The translations under genes and the position numbers were made by a program. 64,000 bases of DNA from Phallusia mammillata. Lineage: Eukaryota > Chordata > Ascidiacea > Phlebobranchia > Ascidiidae. This document shows positions 11,604 through 32,280 of the stretch, piece after piece. The DNA lies in the NCBI GenBank assembly GCA_003260075.1, contig QLIY01000748.1, positions 1 to 64,000 of the forward strand. The letters are read 5' to 3'. The notes beneath the pieces are model-generated. The model saw only the letters and a list, made by a program, of their open reading frames with translations. It did not search any database and was not told the DNA's origin. The first letter of the stretch is position 1. The number at the start of each line of letters is the position of its first letter.

Positions 11604-13967
11604 ACTTCTGTCTTTCCACCTTTTAAAATCCACAAAACATTCAAAAACGTTCAACAAATCAAATAATTTTATCTTTCACATCCAAAAGCCACCGGCAACA
11701 ATCGTCACGCATGAATAATAATGTTGAATATTTTTGGGCCAACCGTTTTATTGTATTTAAAGTACAATAACAAACCAAAAATATTGCTTCAATTAAAAAG
11801 GTAAAACACCAATATTTAAAATTTAAAATAATAAAAGACATGTTATTTATACACAACTATATGTTAAATATATATAAAAAAGACTCGCCTTAACTCTGTC
11901 AGTGCTTTATTTTGAATATTTTGGGTCATTTTTGCCGAATTTTTATTATGATTGTGTTTTTGACAGCATACAGTGTAATTTAACAACATTCGGTTTATAT
12001 TGGCAAGTATTCTGCCCAAACTAAGTTTATCTATTTGTCATCGTACCTTGCGTAATGTACATGTTTTGAACCAAAGTCAGATTTAAAAAGAATCTTGCTG
12101 TGAAATCTCAAAAGTGGTTTCACTTTTTACTAAACGCTTGACTGCGTTGACTGGCCTGGTTTTAACAACAATGTTTCACAAAACAAATTATGGGCTGACT
12201 TCATGTTGTTACATGTTACCAACCCAAAAGAAGTCCGATTTTTGACACGATAGCATTACTAACACAGAGACAAAAGCGCAGTTTCTTAAAAAGTTTGTTA
12301 GGATCGGGTCCATTTAACAAGAGTATTGTTAGCTTTCAAGATGCAATAATGTGATCTGTAGTTTTTAAAAGCCGTGACTGAATTTACGTTTGGAAAAGAC
12401 TTAATTTGGACATACCTGGTCGCAATCGAACTTTCCTGTGCATTCTTTGTTTCTTTCTTGTTAATACCCTTGTTCGTTACGACCCGCCTGCCTTCACGCT
12501 ATACTTGTGTTAAATACCGTGGCGGTTCTGTACAAAAAAGCCTGCAGGATGTTGTAAGTTAAAGTTGCATGTGTAGCGTCTACCTCGACGGCGTCTATAT
12601 TTCCTTCAAACGCCACAAGAAATAACAATGTAAATTCCTCGCTTATTGATGGATTATCGTCCTGTCTGCTTTGACTTGTTGAACGCTGAGTCGCGGAGTC
12701 GAACTTTAACTTTCAGTTGTATTCTGGAATAAATCCGACAGCATATATCGCTTTCATACAATCCAGTACAACTCTGATCAAGAAAAAACCCACTGATTGA
12801 AAGGCGAAAAAAACATCGCTATTTATACCGTATGCTAAAATATTACCCCAAAACATGTAGCCTACGGTGACGGCGGTGAAAAAAACACATTTACGAAAAT
12901 TGACTTATCGCTACAAATAGTCTTTACATAGGTTGCACAACCAAAACAAGTCGGAGAAGATCGTGTGAACGTATTCGTTATTTCGAACAGGTTTATATTT
13001 ATTCTTCATATTGGCTGCAAGCGCTGCTCGCACGCTGTCTGGTGTGAATTAATACCCCGTCGAACGCAAAAACGCTCGCTTTGGGCAGGAACTTGGCCAA
13101 ATGGTCCGGCGCGCCTGACCCATATGCAGATATAAAAACACCTTGATCGGGATTCGTCCCCTGGTTCGAACCCGTGAAAAAAAAACGCGTCGCTATCCGC
13201 CAACCGCGACTCGTGCGAAATATTGCATTTTATTTATGTGGTCTGCTACACACGTAAGGTCTGGATTAAGAACGATGAACTGGTGCAGCTTCGTGTACAA
13301 ACCTATGGCTTGACGGAAAAGCCGAGCAAAATGTGTTTTTAACGGTTTTCCCAAACAGTTTTCTTTAAATTAGAAAGAACTTCTACACAGTCAATCATAA
13401 CTGACATCCACCCTGTTTTACTGAGAGAAGGATCAGAAATCGAAGTTCATTGTTTGTCACACTTTTTCTTGATTGAATAATAAAAACTTTTTCGGTCATC
13501 GGTTTCTTATCTCAGCGACTTACGATGAAATAACGACGATGTAACATAACTGGACGTTTTCAAATGGACAATAGCCGAAGGCAAGCCCTCGGCGCTACAT
13601 AATCTTTTATTTAGGTCATTTCGAACACTCTATGGTGAAGTCTGCCATTTCGACCGAAATAATATTTTGTGAAGCACTGTTGTTAAAAACAGACCAGTCA
13701 GCTCAGTCAGGCGGTGAGAATTATTATTCAAATTCTGTTGAAAGTCACGAACGGGCAAAGAACGGGTGAATTGTTTTTTTCAACTGACGTCTAACGAATA
13801 AACGAAGTTTTAAAGTAAGTTTTCTGTACTATTTTGACTTATAACAACTTACTTTATTTACGGCTTTACTTTTATTAGATTTGTATTTTATTACAACTTA
13901 GCATAGTGGAGCTGGCGTGGTTCATATTATTGTTTATTAGGTTGTTATTATCTCATCTTCGTAAGAA
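11604..13967. promoter_or_regulatory. Shared upstream region of two divergent genes
   Basis: Head-to-head spacer of 2.4 kb between the minus-strand glycosyltransferase and the plus-strand MARVEL gene, so both promoters should lie here. No TATA or known motif is convincing. It contains a tRNA-derived repeat at 13083-13180. The open frame at 12374-12562 shows no family signature. Confidence 0.4.
13083..13180 (+). repeat. tRNA-derived SINE (class II tRNA-like)
   Basis: A box TGGCCAAATGG at 13094-13104 and B box GGTTCGAACCC at 13163-13173 give a pol III internal promoter layout like a tRNA with a long variable arm. A second copy lies at 55470-55575 on the other strand. Poor stem pairing and multiple copies favour a SINE or tRNA pseudogene over a working tRNA. 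Confidence 0.6.
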
Positions 13968-15438
13968 ATGTCGTCAGTTGGAAAAGATGCTGGTTTTCTC
14001 ACTTCAATGGATGGAATTTTCAAAGGGGCACAATTTGTAAGTTTGTGATATTTCAAAAATAATTGAAGTTTTAATTTCCACATGGTGTACTTGTATTACA
14101 AATGAAATGTGTGTTTGATTGAACGAATGTATGATTTTCGCAGGTAGTAAGTTTGATCACATTGATATTATGTTCGGCAAGTCATTATTGGTCAGTTGCC
14201 GGTGCTGGTGCAATGGCTTACGTCAACTTCGTTGCCTCGTTTTGTTGCATCACTTTGCTCATCAGTGCTTTCATTTACTTCTGCAAACTCTACAATGGTG
14301 TCTGTTTGAATCGCCTGCCTTGGAAACTTTTGGTGAGCAATTAGTATTGTTTGTTTTTGTTTTTTTGTGAAATAAGACTGCATTTAAATTTCCTTGCCAT
14401 GTAATACGTTCTGATCACACATGTTTTTTGTCTTCTTAAGCCTGTAGTGTTGTATTTATTGTGAACTAGAATGCAGTGTAACATACAATTTAAATTATAA
14501 TGGATTAAATTTTAATTCCCATCAAATCAGGTATGAGGCTAAGGTTTTGTGCAAAGTTAAATTTTACGCTGAAAATAGAAAGATTTTACACCATAAAAGT
14601 TAATGCCACATTATTTAATAAAAACTTTACCTAAATAACGTAAATGTGTCCAACATACATACACAAACTGCAACATGACCTGTTCCGTGAAAATATTTTT
14701 TATTGTTTTAACAGGAGATGGCATATGCAGGTGGATGTGCTGTGCTTTACTTCATAAGCATGTGTGTCTCAGCAGCTCAGGCAAATACTTTCAGAAACAC
14801 TCCTGGTGATTTTGATGAACTGTTCATTGCATGCGCTGTAAGTAAAACAAATAACAACCAGTTTTTTATGTTTTCAGTATTGTGGCCAGTGGTAATTACA
14901 CAGTAGCAATCAGTATATAAGTGAAATGTGGGATGAAATGACCAGCTGATTAACCTCCCCCTTTTCTATTTGCTTGTCTTGTGTATTGATAAAATCAACA
15001 GGTATTCGACTATCTCGTGGTTATAACCAGTGGTGTGATTCAGTCGGTTCGCACCGGTTCTATAGAACCGTCTCACGAAATTTTGGGGGGGGGGTAGCAT
15101 TACTGGTTACTGTCAATGGACTTTTTGTAACAGAACTAGCTGAAAACTGGCTGATAAATATGACTTTTGTAACAGAATCGGCTGAAAAATAGGACGTTTG
15201 TGATAGAACCGGCTGACAAAAATTTTTAATCCCACCGCTTGTTATACCACCATGTATATTTGACCTCCTCTGTAATATACATTTTAAAGAGACACAAACT
15301 TGATTATATGTTTTCAACAGTTTAATTTTCTTGCAGATATTTTCCGTGATTGCAATGGTCATCTTTCTTGTCTATGGATTTATTATATTTCGCGGAAATG
15401 AACCTCGAAGTGCAAAACCTAGAGATGTTTCAACCTGA
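13968..15438 (+). CDS. Four-pass MARVEL-domain protein (CMTM/plasmolipin-like)
   Basis: Small integral membrane protein of 160 aa in four exons: 13968-14036, 14144-14332, 14715-14837, 15337-15438; all introns phase 0 with GT/AG. An in-frame TAA lies two codons before the ATG, fixing the start. Four hydrophobic segments at about residues 24-35, 40-68, 88-105 and 128-147, with short cytoplasmic tails, match the MARVEL fold used in membrane apposition and vesicle traffic (CMTM, MAL, plasmolipin). I cannot name the subfamily. Intron 3 holds a hAT-type element with a gap (15028-15240). AATAAA at 16018-16023 is a candidate polyA signal. Confidence 0.72.
15028..15240. mobile_element. hAT-type non-autonomous element, family 'GTGGGATTCA'
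   Basis: Ends resemble CAGTGGTGGGATTCA and its complement, flanked by gttataac / gttatacc (8-bp target duplication, 7/8). A gap (15085-15094) replaces an internal segment present in other copies. Confidence 0.7.
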
Positions 15439-16541
15439 ACCTCAAACTTGTAATAATCAACATCTTATCGCCGTTATAACAGTATATATCTGTAAGTTTT
15501 TCCTGCTTTTTGAGGGGAATCAGGTTGATAGTATCATTTTAACAGCTGTTATGGTTTTAATTTTAGCTTGATTTCTTAATCGTGCATATTATTTGTCACA
15601 TTTCTAAAACAGAATTATTTTTAACCTAGTTTTTTTGGCTATTGCTCCAGGATATTAACGATCTAAATATATTGCAACAAAAATCTTTTCTGTTTCTAAT
15701 ACACAAAAGCTTCATAGTACAAAGTATAAGCATTTTTACACAAATTTTTTTTAAGGTGCAGCAAATCTTTTTTTTGTTTTCTAAGTCTGTAATATCAAAA
15801 TTTTGAAACTATAAGCCACTTTCCTCACAATGTTCTGTTAAAACACCTTCTTTTTACGCAAGTACAAAATATTTTTTAAAGTTGTGCCTTTTTGTGGTCC
15901 CCTCAATGTTGCACAGTACACACATATTCTATTGCATTCACTTTATAACCTCACATTTGCATGCCAGCATTTGAATTTGTTTTGTGAAGTAGTATTATCT
16001 AACAATACTGTACTTGAAATAAATTTGTTACCATTAAACCTGTGTTTTTTTAGCCAAGTGAAGAAATGGCACATTATAACAAAATTTGATATTATCATAA
16101 ATATTGTTTTGTGGAAAATTGTGGTGAAGGATTTTTCAGATACAATTTGCACACAGGTTAAAAATGTCACAAATTTTATAAAATTTTGTTGCATAAATAT
16201 TTTCAGAAAAGATGCTGAAGTAAAATTGAAGTAAAAATTTTGGCTTACATCAATCTTGCCGACATTGCATATCATGTAAACATGTTCTGAAGTGAAACAT
16301 GAAAACATGTACATATTTCTATTTTACAACTATAGATGTTAGACTGGAGATTTGTGATGTTCTGAAACTCTATGCCACCTATAAGCTTTCACTAAGCGAC
16401 ACAACAGATTTGCAATAGCGCTAAAATAATTAGGAACAGGAAGTCAGTATTTCCTGCTTGTCCTTTACGCGGAGCTTGGCAAACACATACTGCATTGTTG
16501 TTAATTAAAACCTATTACAAATCATGACAATATTCCCAAGG
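15439..16541. other. Convergent intergenic spacer
   Basis: 3' ends of the plus-strand MARVEL gene and the minus-strand ACOT7-like gene face each other. AT-rich, no conserved coding signal. The long open frames on both strands at 15884-16314 are AT-rich chance frames. Confidence 0.5.
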
Positions 16542-19500
16542 TCACATATTTGACCGCCGCAATTCTTTGTCCTTCAAATAACGACATTTTCCTTCTTCAA
16601 ATCTTTCACGCTCCTCAACAGTCAACAACTTAAAAAAAGGTATTGTGATGTCATAAACAGATTATGTGGTCATAATTAGGTTTGTTATTTTATCATTGTG
16701 TCATTAGAACAACGTAGACACTTAACATTGTGATGTAATAATGGTTTACCTTCAGTGGTGGAATTGTTTGTGGTTTTCCATCTTTTGTGAGTGAAACATA
16801 TGTGAAAAATGCACTGCATGCACAAAACATTGACGCTTCGATCCTTCCTTCCTGTTTGAACCACAAATTAGTAGGTTAAGAATATAAATCAAATTTATAG
16901 ATCTCTTCTCGCAAATGTATTTTTATCCCGATGTTTCGACATCCTCTACAGGTCATCTTTATCAGGGTAAATAACACTGAATGCAACTAGTACAGTGCAC
17001 GATTTTTTTTCCTTTGTTTATCGTGCACTGTTCTAGTCGCATTTAATTTTTTTCCAAACACAATGATAGAAATTGTTAGTAAGAATCTCATTTCTAACCT
17101 TGTCCCTGGCTCGCTCCTCCACAATCACAACTACTTGAATCATAAGAGATTTTGCGCTGTTGAAAATTGGTCGACTCTTGATGTGCAGGATCGAACCTGA
17201 AAGTTTTTAGACAACATTTAAAGTTATTAGTGAACTAACAACAATCGATGAATCAATCATTCAATTTTAGTTTGTTTTTCAAAATAAACATAGTAATTCA
17301 CAGTAAACAGAACAAGTCAAAGAGTTGCAAACAAATAAGGGTCATCTTGAACCATTGAACCACACACATGGTTATAACCAGTGGTGGGATTCAGCCGGTT
17401 TGCACAGGTTCTATAGAACCGTCTCACGAAATTTTATGAGATCGGCGGACCGGTTAGCATTACTGGTTACTGTCAATGGCTTTTTTGTAACAGAACCGGC
17501 TGAAAAATATGACTTTTGTGATAGAACCGGGGGGGGGGATGACAACTATAGATGTTAGACTGGAGATTTGTGATGTTCTGAAACTCTATGCCACCTATAA
17601 GCTTTCACTAAGCGACACAACAGATTTGCAATAGCGCTAAAATAATTAGGAACAGGAAGTCAGTATTTCCTGCTTGTCCTTTACGCGGAGCTTGGCAAAC
17701 ACATACTGCATTGTTGTTAATTAAAACCTATTACAAATCATGACAATATTCCCAAGGTCACATATTTGACCGCCGCAATTCTTTGTCCTTCAAATAACGA
17801 CATTNAGGTGACAAAAAATTTGAATCCCACCACTGGTTATAACTTGTAGCTGACCCAACTATTTGAAGTAATAATCTGTAATTGTCTGTAAAAACATGAG
17901 ACTGCTCTGTCCAGACAAATGATAACTTTCATGCTGTGTACCACTTTTGTATAGTGTTCATGTACCACTTGAATAGGAAAAATCTGATTGTTCACCACTA
18001 ATGTCAAGAAAATACATCAATAGAATATTTTGTTGTGTTGTGAATAGATTAAAAGCATTCCAAAGTTATTTATGGCACAATAATGAACTATGATTTGTTT
18101 AAATTTACTCTGGACAACCAAAGTAAGATTACATACCACCTGAAAGGCCATCACAAACCACAGTTTGGCAACCAGTGGTCCAACCTACTGAAACTTTCAC
18201 TCTGCTAGATGGTCACTAGATGAACTGAACCATACTCACCCTTGCTAATGCTTCTATGAAAATCTGTGGCATCCATTGAAGCAGTTACCACGTTGCTATG
18301 GCAATGACGGAAAGCACAAATACCAGCGACCTGCAAAACATCAACTCCTTTGTGAGTTTTCCAACATAAGTGTGGTCCTCGACATAAATGAAACACTTCA
18401 CAACTGGTGGACACTGTTTCAACCTATAAGGTCTCATCAGTGCAGCTGGTGACAAGAGATGGCTGTACTGAATTATAGGTCGAAACAACCTGCACTGTTT
18501 GCAGCTTATCATTTATTGGCTCATATGCTTTTACTTCACAACTAAAAGTAAAAACACAAATGTCTTTCCAAAAGGTTTACTTTTATGTAGAAAAAAATCT
18601 CATTGATACTGTAAATTAGGGCTTCTCAAACTTTCTTGCTCTATGACCCCATTTTAGAAAAAAAAATCTTTCTGACCCCCTGATGAGTTATACACGTGAA
18701 TGATGTTTAAACAATAAATTTACGCAAGTATATCATTTATTGCGACAATGACATAATAACGCATAAAGTTTCATGAACCAAAAAATATATTTCGCCACCC
18801 TAATTTGGGTCAATAAATGATATATTTGGGAAAAAGTTTGAGAAGCCCTTTATTACAGAACACACCTCATCCATTAGTTTCATTGTTACTCCACCGGTGA
18901 CCTTTCCGTGAACCCCGCAATCTCCCACGCCTACGAGATGAATCAGTGCTGACGAAGCATTTTCCACGGTGTGCATTTCACCGCCTGAAATATTAAGCAA
19001 GGTGAAATATCGGACAAATTAAAATTAGTTAAGATGAACACAGATTTTTCTAGTCTGTGCCTTGCCATGGAATAGCTCTATAGCCTCTAATATTCCTCTC
19101 TGTACTATATATCATGAACTTTACTGAAAAATAACATAGCAATAACGCATAACACACACAACCAGTAAGAGATTAATATTGTGACACATATTCCCCCCTG
19201 GTTGGGAACCACTGCTGCATATGAGAATACTGGCAAGCCTGGCTTGATTCGATATAACCCCTTGATGGGCCTGGTGTGCTATGAAAATCAAATTGAAGTT
19301 GAAAACTGATTTTACCTTGTGGATGAGGAATCTCTTTGGACATCGCCCATCCGTCTCTCATACTGGGTGAGTTTGTGTCGGCGTTTTGTCGATGTGTTTT
19401 TTGTCGCTCATATCGATTTCTTCCCTTAGCTTCCACTTCTTGACTGGGGTAAATGATCGGGGGTACGACAGCAATCTTGCCCCCCTTATTACAGGGGACG

Positions 19501-20695
19501 TACCACAACGTTGCGCGGTTTGTCGTGCGCTTTCTACCTGTGGTACAAATAAATAATTCTCACACTCAACTTTAAACTTGTTGCTATGGCGATAAAACAA
19601 ACTTTTCAAATTCAAACCCTAATAACCTTCATTAAACAATAATTGTTAGTTTAAATCTGGCATCAGTTTTTGGAGTGAACACATTCAATGTTCATGTAAC
19701 ACAAGGTACTTGAGTTTTTTGTTATTTTACCTGTTGCAATATTCTCTCCCACCACCGACACTTGGACTTCGACCGAATGTTGCGAGCAATAAGTGATCGC
19801 TGCCGTGAGATGAGCGACTTCACCCACGTACATCGGAAGAAGGAAATCCGTCTTCTCCACACGAGCGAGAACACACAGGCATTCTTCCTGCAAATCAAAT
19901 CAGGATAAGGTTTTCAAAAACACAAGATTCGGGGGAAAAACTAACAAAACATTAGCTGCAGATAATGCACACTATTTTGACCTGTATAGTTTTATCAGTG
20001 CAGCTGGTGACAAGATATTACCCTTACATGTTAATGTAACCAGGTAACATCACACCAGTTTGCTGGAAGTAAAAAGCAGAATCATTTAAATAGGTTCATA
20101 CTTTTACAAAAAAACATTGCACATTTAAAATTAAAAAAAAAATGATCTAACATTACAAAACAAAACCTACTTTTTTGGTTCACAAACTAAAACAACAAAA
20201 ATATTTCACCATTGCAAATGCCTATTTCTAAGAATGCCCAAACTAAATCAGTTTACAATCTGATTCATAAGTTTCCTACTTGTGCACCGATGTTACAATG
20301 TCTCGTGCTGATAATCAAACCAGCTTCCTCTATCATTTTTAGTATTGTGCCTCCATGAACATTCCCAGCAATATTAGCGTCATTCGGGTGCATCAGCCTA
20401 AACATGGACAATGCTGGGTTAGATTGAACCAGTGGTGGGATTCAAATTTTTTGTCAGTTGGTTCTTTCACAAAAGTTATATTTTTCTGCCGGTTTTGTTA
20501 CAAAAAGTCCATTGGCAGTAACCAGTAATGCTAACCGGTTCGCTGATAAAATTTTGTGAGAAGGTTCTATAGAACCGGTGTGCACCGGCTGAATCCCATC
20601 ACTGCATAAAACCTACTTATAATATTTCCACACATTTACCTGCATAACATTGTTGTGTGGCCATCGAACATCGTTTCAAGTTTTGGAACGGACAT
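16542..20695 (-). CDS. ACOT7: ACOT7-like cytosolic acyl-CoA thioesterase (double hotdog)
   Basis: Hydrolyses long-chain acyl-CoA to free fatty acid and CoA. Nine exons: 20695-20640, 20397-20280, 19887-19731, 19537-19316, 18984-18866, 18330-18240, 17196-17099, 16851-16750, 16628-16542; total 349 aa, matching vertebrate ACOT7 isoforms. Two hotdog domains, about residues 15-140 and 190-315. Family catalytic positions are kept: Asn31 in GNVHGGT and Asp223 in MKLMDE. The linker carries the family's basic stretch, and the end keeps RFEEGKCRYL. No mitochondrial leader is visible, so a cytosolic form. A gap-bounded copy of the last-exon region (17539-17804) lies in intron 7 and should be ignored. Introns carry hammerhead-like repeats at about 18410 and 19985. 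Confidence 0.93.
17379..17835. mobile_element. hAT-type element split by a misplaced haplotype block
   Basis: Both ends are present (CAGTGGTGGGATTCA at 17379 and CCCACCACTG ending 17835) with an exact 8-bp duplication gttataac at 17371-17378 and 17836-17843. Between them, after the gap 17529-17538 and up to an n at 17805, sits a near-exact copy of 16330-16590, the last ACOT7 exon and 3' flank. Confidence 0.85.
18405..18455 (-). ncRNA. Degenerate hammerhead-ribozyme-like repeat
   Basis: Minus strand has CTGATGA, a stem GACCT/AGGTT, GAAA, then a minimal stem III with GTC. Stem I partners do not pair, so probably inactive. Sense to ACOT7. Confidence 0.5.
18618..18849. repeat. Inverted-terminal-repeat element
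   Basis: Starts AGGGCTTCTCAAACTTT and ends with its complement; about 230 bp; hAT-like ends but no clear target duplication. Lies in an ACOT7 intron. Confidence 0.55.
19980..20022 (-). repeat. Decayed copy of the hammerhead-bearing repeat
   Basis: Matches the family around GCAGCTGGTGACAAGA, but the core has changed to CTGATAA and GAAA is lost. Sense to ACOT7, in its intron 2. Confidence 0.5.
20430..20604. mobile_element. hAT-type element, family 'GTGGGATTCA'
   Basis: Complete 175-bp copy with both terminal repeats, in ACOT7 intron 1. Confidence 0.75.
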
Positions 20696-21210
20696 TACCA
20701 AGTTCCTTAAATAGTTATAATCGAACGTTTACGTTTAAATCAGCGTTTCTGATTGTATAAATGCAATAACCCTATGACCTGTCCATAAAATTAATCAATT
20801 TCTGCAATTCAAATATCCATATAATAATGATTGATCATTTCAATCAATGTCATACAATATGCTGCCTGCTGGTAAAACGTTGCCTTAAATATGAAACGTC
20901 CAAGGGCATTTCGTTTTCAACGTCTTTCTTCAGACATTAAATCGAGAGAGACGTAATACTGCCACTTTCTTGTACCGACAAAACGAAGAATCACTTACAA
21001 ACTACTTGTTTAAATGATAAACACAAACAAGTTCGGGGGGGGGGGGCCACTTTCTTGTACCGACAAAACGACGAATCACTTACAAACTACTTGTTTAAAT
21101 GATAAACACAAACAAGTTCGAAAACTCAAAGCCATGCATCTAATAACATGACTCATCATTACTGAAGCATGACTCACCACTTTTCCGGACTTTCCCTTTC
21201 CTGAATTCAT

Positions 21211-21249
<39 letters not shown>

Positions 21250-21278
21250 TTTCTGCCTCTTAAAGGGGGGGGGGTCAT

Positions 21279-21311
<33 letters not shown>

Positions 21312-21920
21312 TTTCTGCCTCTTAAAAATACAACATCGTTTTAAATGAGTGATTTAACGCTTTATTCATGTTTTCCAGCTAACTTTGTCAATTTAGCCTG
21401 GTGTTACCCACGAAACCTGACTGGTTCCACCAACGTAGCTCCCCAAGTCTTGACGTCCTAATGCGCCAACTTCACCAGCAGGGACTCACATCTGATGTGA
21501 GTCCCTGCCACATAACGCTTTTAGCAACGGTGTAGCTGCAGCGTTTATCATCTTTCCATCAATTGTAACTTTTGTCGCGCTTTATAACGCCCCAACGTTG
21601 CGCAGCTATTTCCGACTTGGTGAATACTTTAGCGCAATTGTGCTGCTACGATTTGCATCACCGGCGAAATAAACTCATCTCAACTCAAACATACTGACAT
21701 TGCGAAGGTACATCAGTTCACCCAAAGCTGCAAAAACTCAATATTTCACACAAGATAACCTTTACAAAATTTATTCCTCCCTAACAAAACAAATAGCAGC
21801 GGAAACTTTGCAAAAAAACGACACCAGTTTTGAAAATTTAAAACACGGAATGACTACAAACACATGAAAGTTAATGTTGTAACAAACAGTGCACAAGATT
21901 AAGCTTAAACATATTTTTCA
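20696..21920. other. Spacer between ACOT7-like and ANKZF1-like genes
   Basis: Holds two haplotype joints (gaps 21035-21046 and 21265-21274), a TTG microsatellite duplicated at 21207-21247 and 21279-21309, a perfect 31-bp palindrome at 21478-21508, and a repeat (21540-21700) shared with 2268-2365 and 57698-57810. AATAAA on the minus strand at 21770-21775 is a good polyA signal for ANKZF1, about 150 nt past its stop. Confidence 0.55.
21770..21775 (-). terminator. Candidate polyadenylation signal of ANKZF1-like gene
   Basis: AATAAA about 150 nt downstream of the stop codon at 21921, correct strand. Confidence 0.5.
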
Positions 21921-29794
<7,874 letters not shown>

Positions 29795-31344
29795 TGTAAG
29801 TTAAATATAACACAAATAAAGTAGAAACTGCAACCCTACGTGGCTTAGGCCAATGTTTAATATAAACAAACACTGCAAATGACAAAACAACAAAATTAAA
29901 TTCATCAACAAAATCGTCATTAGAAACCTCGCAGTTTCGCAACCGATTGTAAAAAAACAGCTGATTGCAATGGACCGTGACAAGTAAAATGATATAATAT
30001 TATTTGCTGACATGTTTTGATGTATATGTGAATTTTAATGGCATTTATGCCTAAAATGTTCAGTTATCAGCTGGTGTATTCAAGTTAATTCACATTACAT
30101 TTGTTTGGTTGAGTGTTTTTTTTCGTTTTGACTTGCCAAATTTATTTACATTTTACAAAGCAGAGGTATTTTTACCTATAGTATGTCAAATTAACCCTGT
30201 TTTTAGAAACCCTTACATTAATAAATGGAAACTTTTTTTTACTTTTGAAAAAAAATATGGACCTAATATTATTTTTTTTCAGATTTCTATATAGATGGAA
30301 TTGGTCCAAATCCAAGGAGAGGTAGCGACGAGAATTTGTTCAGTTCTTGAGAAATGAGAACTTTGCAATGGTTTTTTTTCCTGAATATTGTGGTCTTCAA
30401 CTTTTAATGATTGTTAATTTGGCTAGCAGTTTCAAATACTTGCAACAGTTAAAACTAAATGTTGTATGACATTACTTAAAAGTGGGATAAATGTTGAAAC
30501 TATATCTGTTAGAGTGGGTTTTTGACTTCTTTTTAGAAATATTTAAAATCACCATTGGTTTTTGACTTTGTGTTATTGTTTGTGTATCACTAATTGAAAC
30601 TTTAATGCAAGTCAAATTCTTACTTGAGTAGCCCACAACGCATTTAACTATTTCAAGTGTAACATATTCAAACCACAATTAAGTACAATAAAAGAGTTAT
30701 GACATCATACATGAGTTTTTGTTAAAACAAGAGCTTTGTTTTGTGTCTTCTATAATTTTTGTGTAAAACTGTGGGTGGATAATGATTGGTGAGATATAAA
30801 GGATTTTTTATGTCCTACATGTGTGATTTGTTTCTATTTGTGTTGTGACATTCTAAAATACTTTGTAACCTTACAGAACAAGCCTTATGGAAAGCAGTGC
30901 AGTAAATCATTGCTAGGTGTGGATTAGTGAAGGTTTGTTGTGATTGGTGCAGACTTCTGCGGTGGTTTCCCACAGACTCACATGAGCCCATTCATAAAGT
31001 TGTGTATCTGATCATTTTTTAGCTTATCTAAGCAGTCTAAACTTTTAACTAAACAAACTTTGCTAAACCAATGTACACTAGAGTTTGTTGTTTATAATTT
31101 AGAATTATTAAATATCCAGAAAATTACCTTGTTCGATTTGTTTTTTGTTTTGAATTTATCCAACTTGATCAATGTTAAAAGAACCATTTTCTTCGGCTGG
31201 ATCATCAAATTTTTTGCAGGTGCCTGTGCAGATATTTTGTTGTGCAAGGAACTGTTGGTAATATATGTGAAAAGCACAAATGCTTTGGTTTTCAAAAGTT
31301 TTCAAGATTAAATGGTGCTCTATATTCTAGTTAGGCGGGGGAAG

Positions 31345-31570
31345 CAACTAAACTCACATTTGTGTTTGCTTCTTCTTTGGCTCGTTTTGTAATGGCTTTT
31401 TCATGAAAACATTTCTCTGACCTGTTTTTGTCTGGTTGTCGTAGTAACCTAACACCTCAATGTCCCTTGAACATTGAATTCTTCTCCTCATAATGAAGGT
31501 TTTCTTATTTTTAACCAATGGTCTGAGTTGGTTGTGCTGTGTCAACAATGTTCTTTGTATGCATGCAGCT
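31345..31570 (-). pseudogene. Exon-like sequence of unknown gene
   Basis: After an AAACAG acceptor it encodes a basic segment including NQL(R/K)PLVKNKKT and RRRIQCSRDIEVLGYYDN, ending at a GTGAGT donor. The copy at 32007-32235 keeps frame to the donor, while this copy has about 11 extra bases that shift it. I do not recognise the family. It may be an orphan exon of a minus-strand gene or a decayed copy. Confidence 0.35.
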
Positions 31571-31792
31571 GTTTTAAAATCACTTCATATCATCGGCTTG
31601 TCCAAACATTTGGTTTAAATATATATATGTCTTAACCTTTGACTCTTTTAAAAAATATACATCAACATAAATGCGAACTTCAATAATACCAACTTAATAT
31701 TTATATATCTTCTGGCATTTTTTTGCCAGACACGAGAAGTTTCACGATCTTATTCAGTTCACATTCTTTCAAGCTAAATTTAAAGTTTATGT

Positions 31793-32280
31793 CAGTAGTT
31801 CTCAAACTGTGCGTCGCGACGCCCTGGTGCGTCGTTTTAATTTTCTAAGGGAGTCGCAGAATAGTTCCATTTCATAATAGTTCCATTAACACAACTTTAA
31901 TAAAAAGTTTCCTCATTAACTTTTATTTGCTGGTGGGGGGGGGGGAGCGAAAAGCACAAATGCTTTAGTTTTCGAAAGTTTTCAAGATTAAATGGTGCTC
32001 TATATTCTAGTTAGGTGGGAGAACAACTAAACTCACTTTTGTGTTTGCTTCTTCTCGTTTTGTAATGGCTTTTTCATGAAGACATTTTTCTGTCTGGTTG
32101 TCGTAGTAACCCAACACCTCAATGTCCCTTGAACATTGAATTCTCCTCCTCGTAATGTAGGTTTTCTTATTTTTAACCAATGGTTTGAGTTGGTTGTGCT
32201 GTGTCAACAATGTTCTTTGCATACATGCAGCTGTTTTAAAGTCACGGGGGGGGGGGCAAAAACAAGTTTGAGAACCACTG
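31793..32280. mobile_element. hAT-type element split by a haplotype block
   Basis: Ends CAGTAGTTCTCAAAC and GTTTGAGAACCACTG, exact 8-bp duplication gtttatgt at 31785-31792 and 32281-32288. Between gaps 31935-31945 and 32246-32256 lies a copy of 31265-31586. Confidence 0.85.

Noticed and set aside
13083..13180. Functional tRNA gene
   Set aside because: A and B boxes are present, but the acceptor stem does not pair and copies are dispersed; SINE-like.
15884..16314. Overlapping open frames on both strands
   Set aside because: AT-rich, no family similarity, in a convergent 3' spacer.
21207..21309. Expanded TTG repeat as a coding repeat
   Set aside because: Intergenic microsatellite duplicated across a gap joint.
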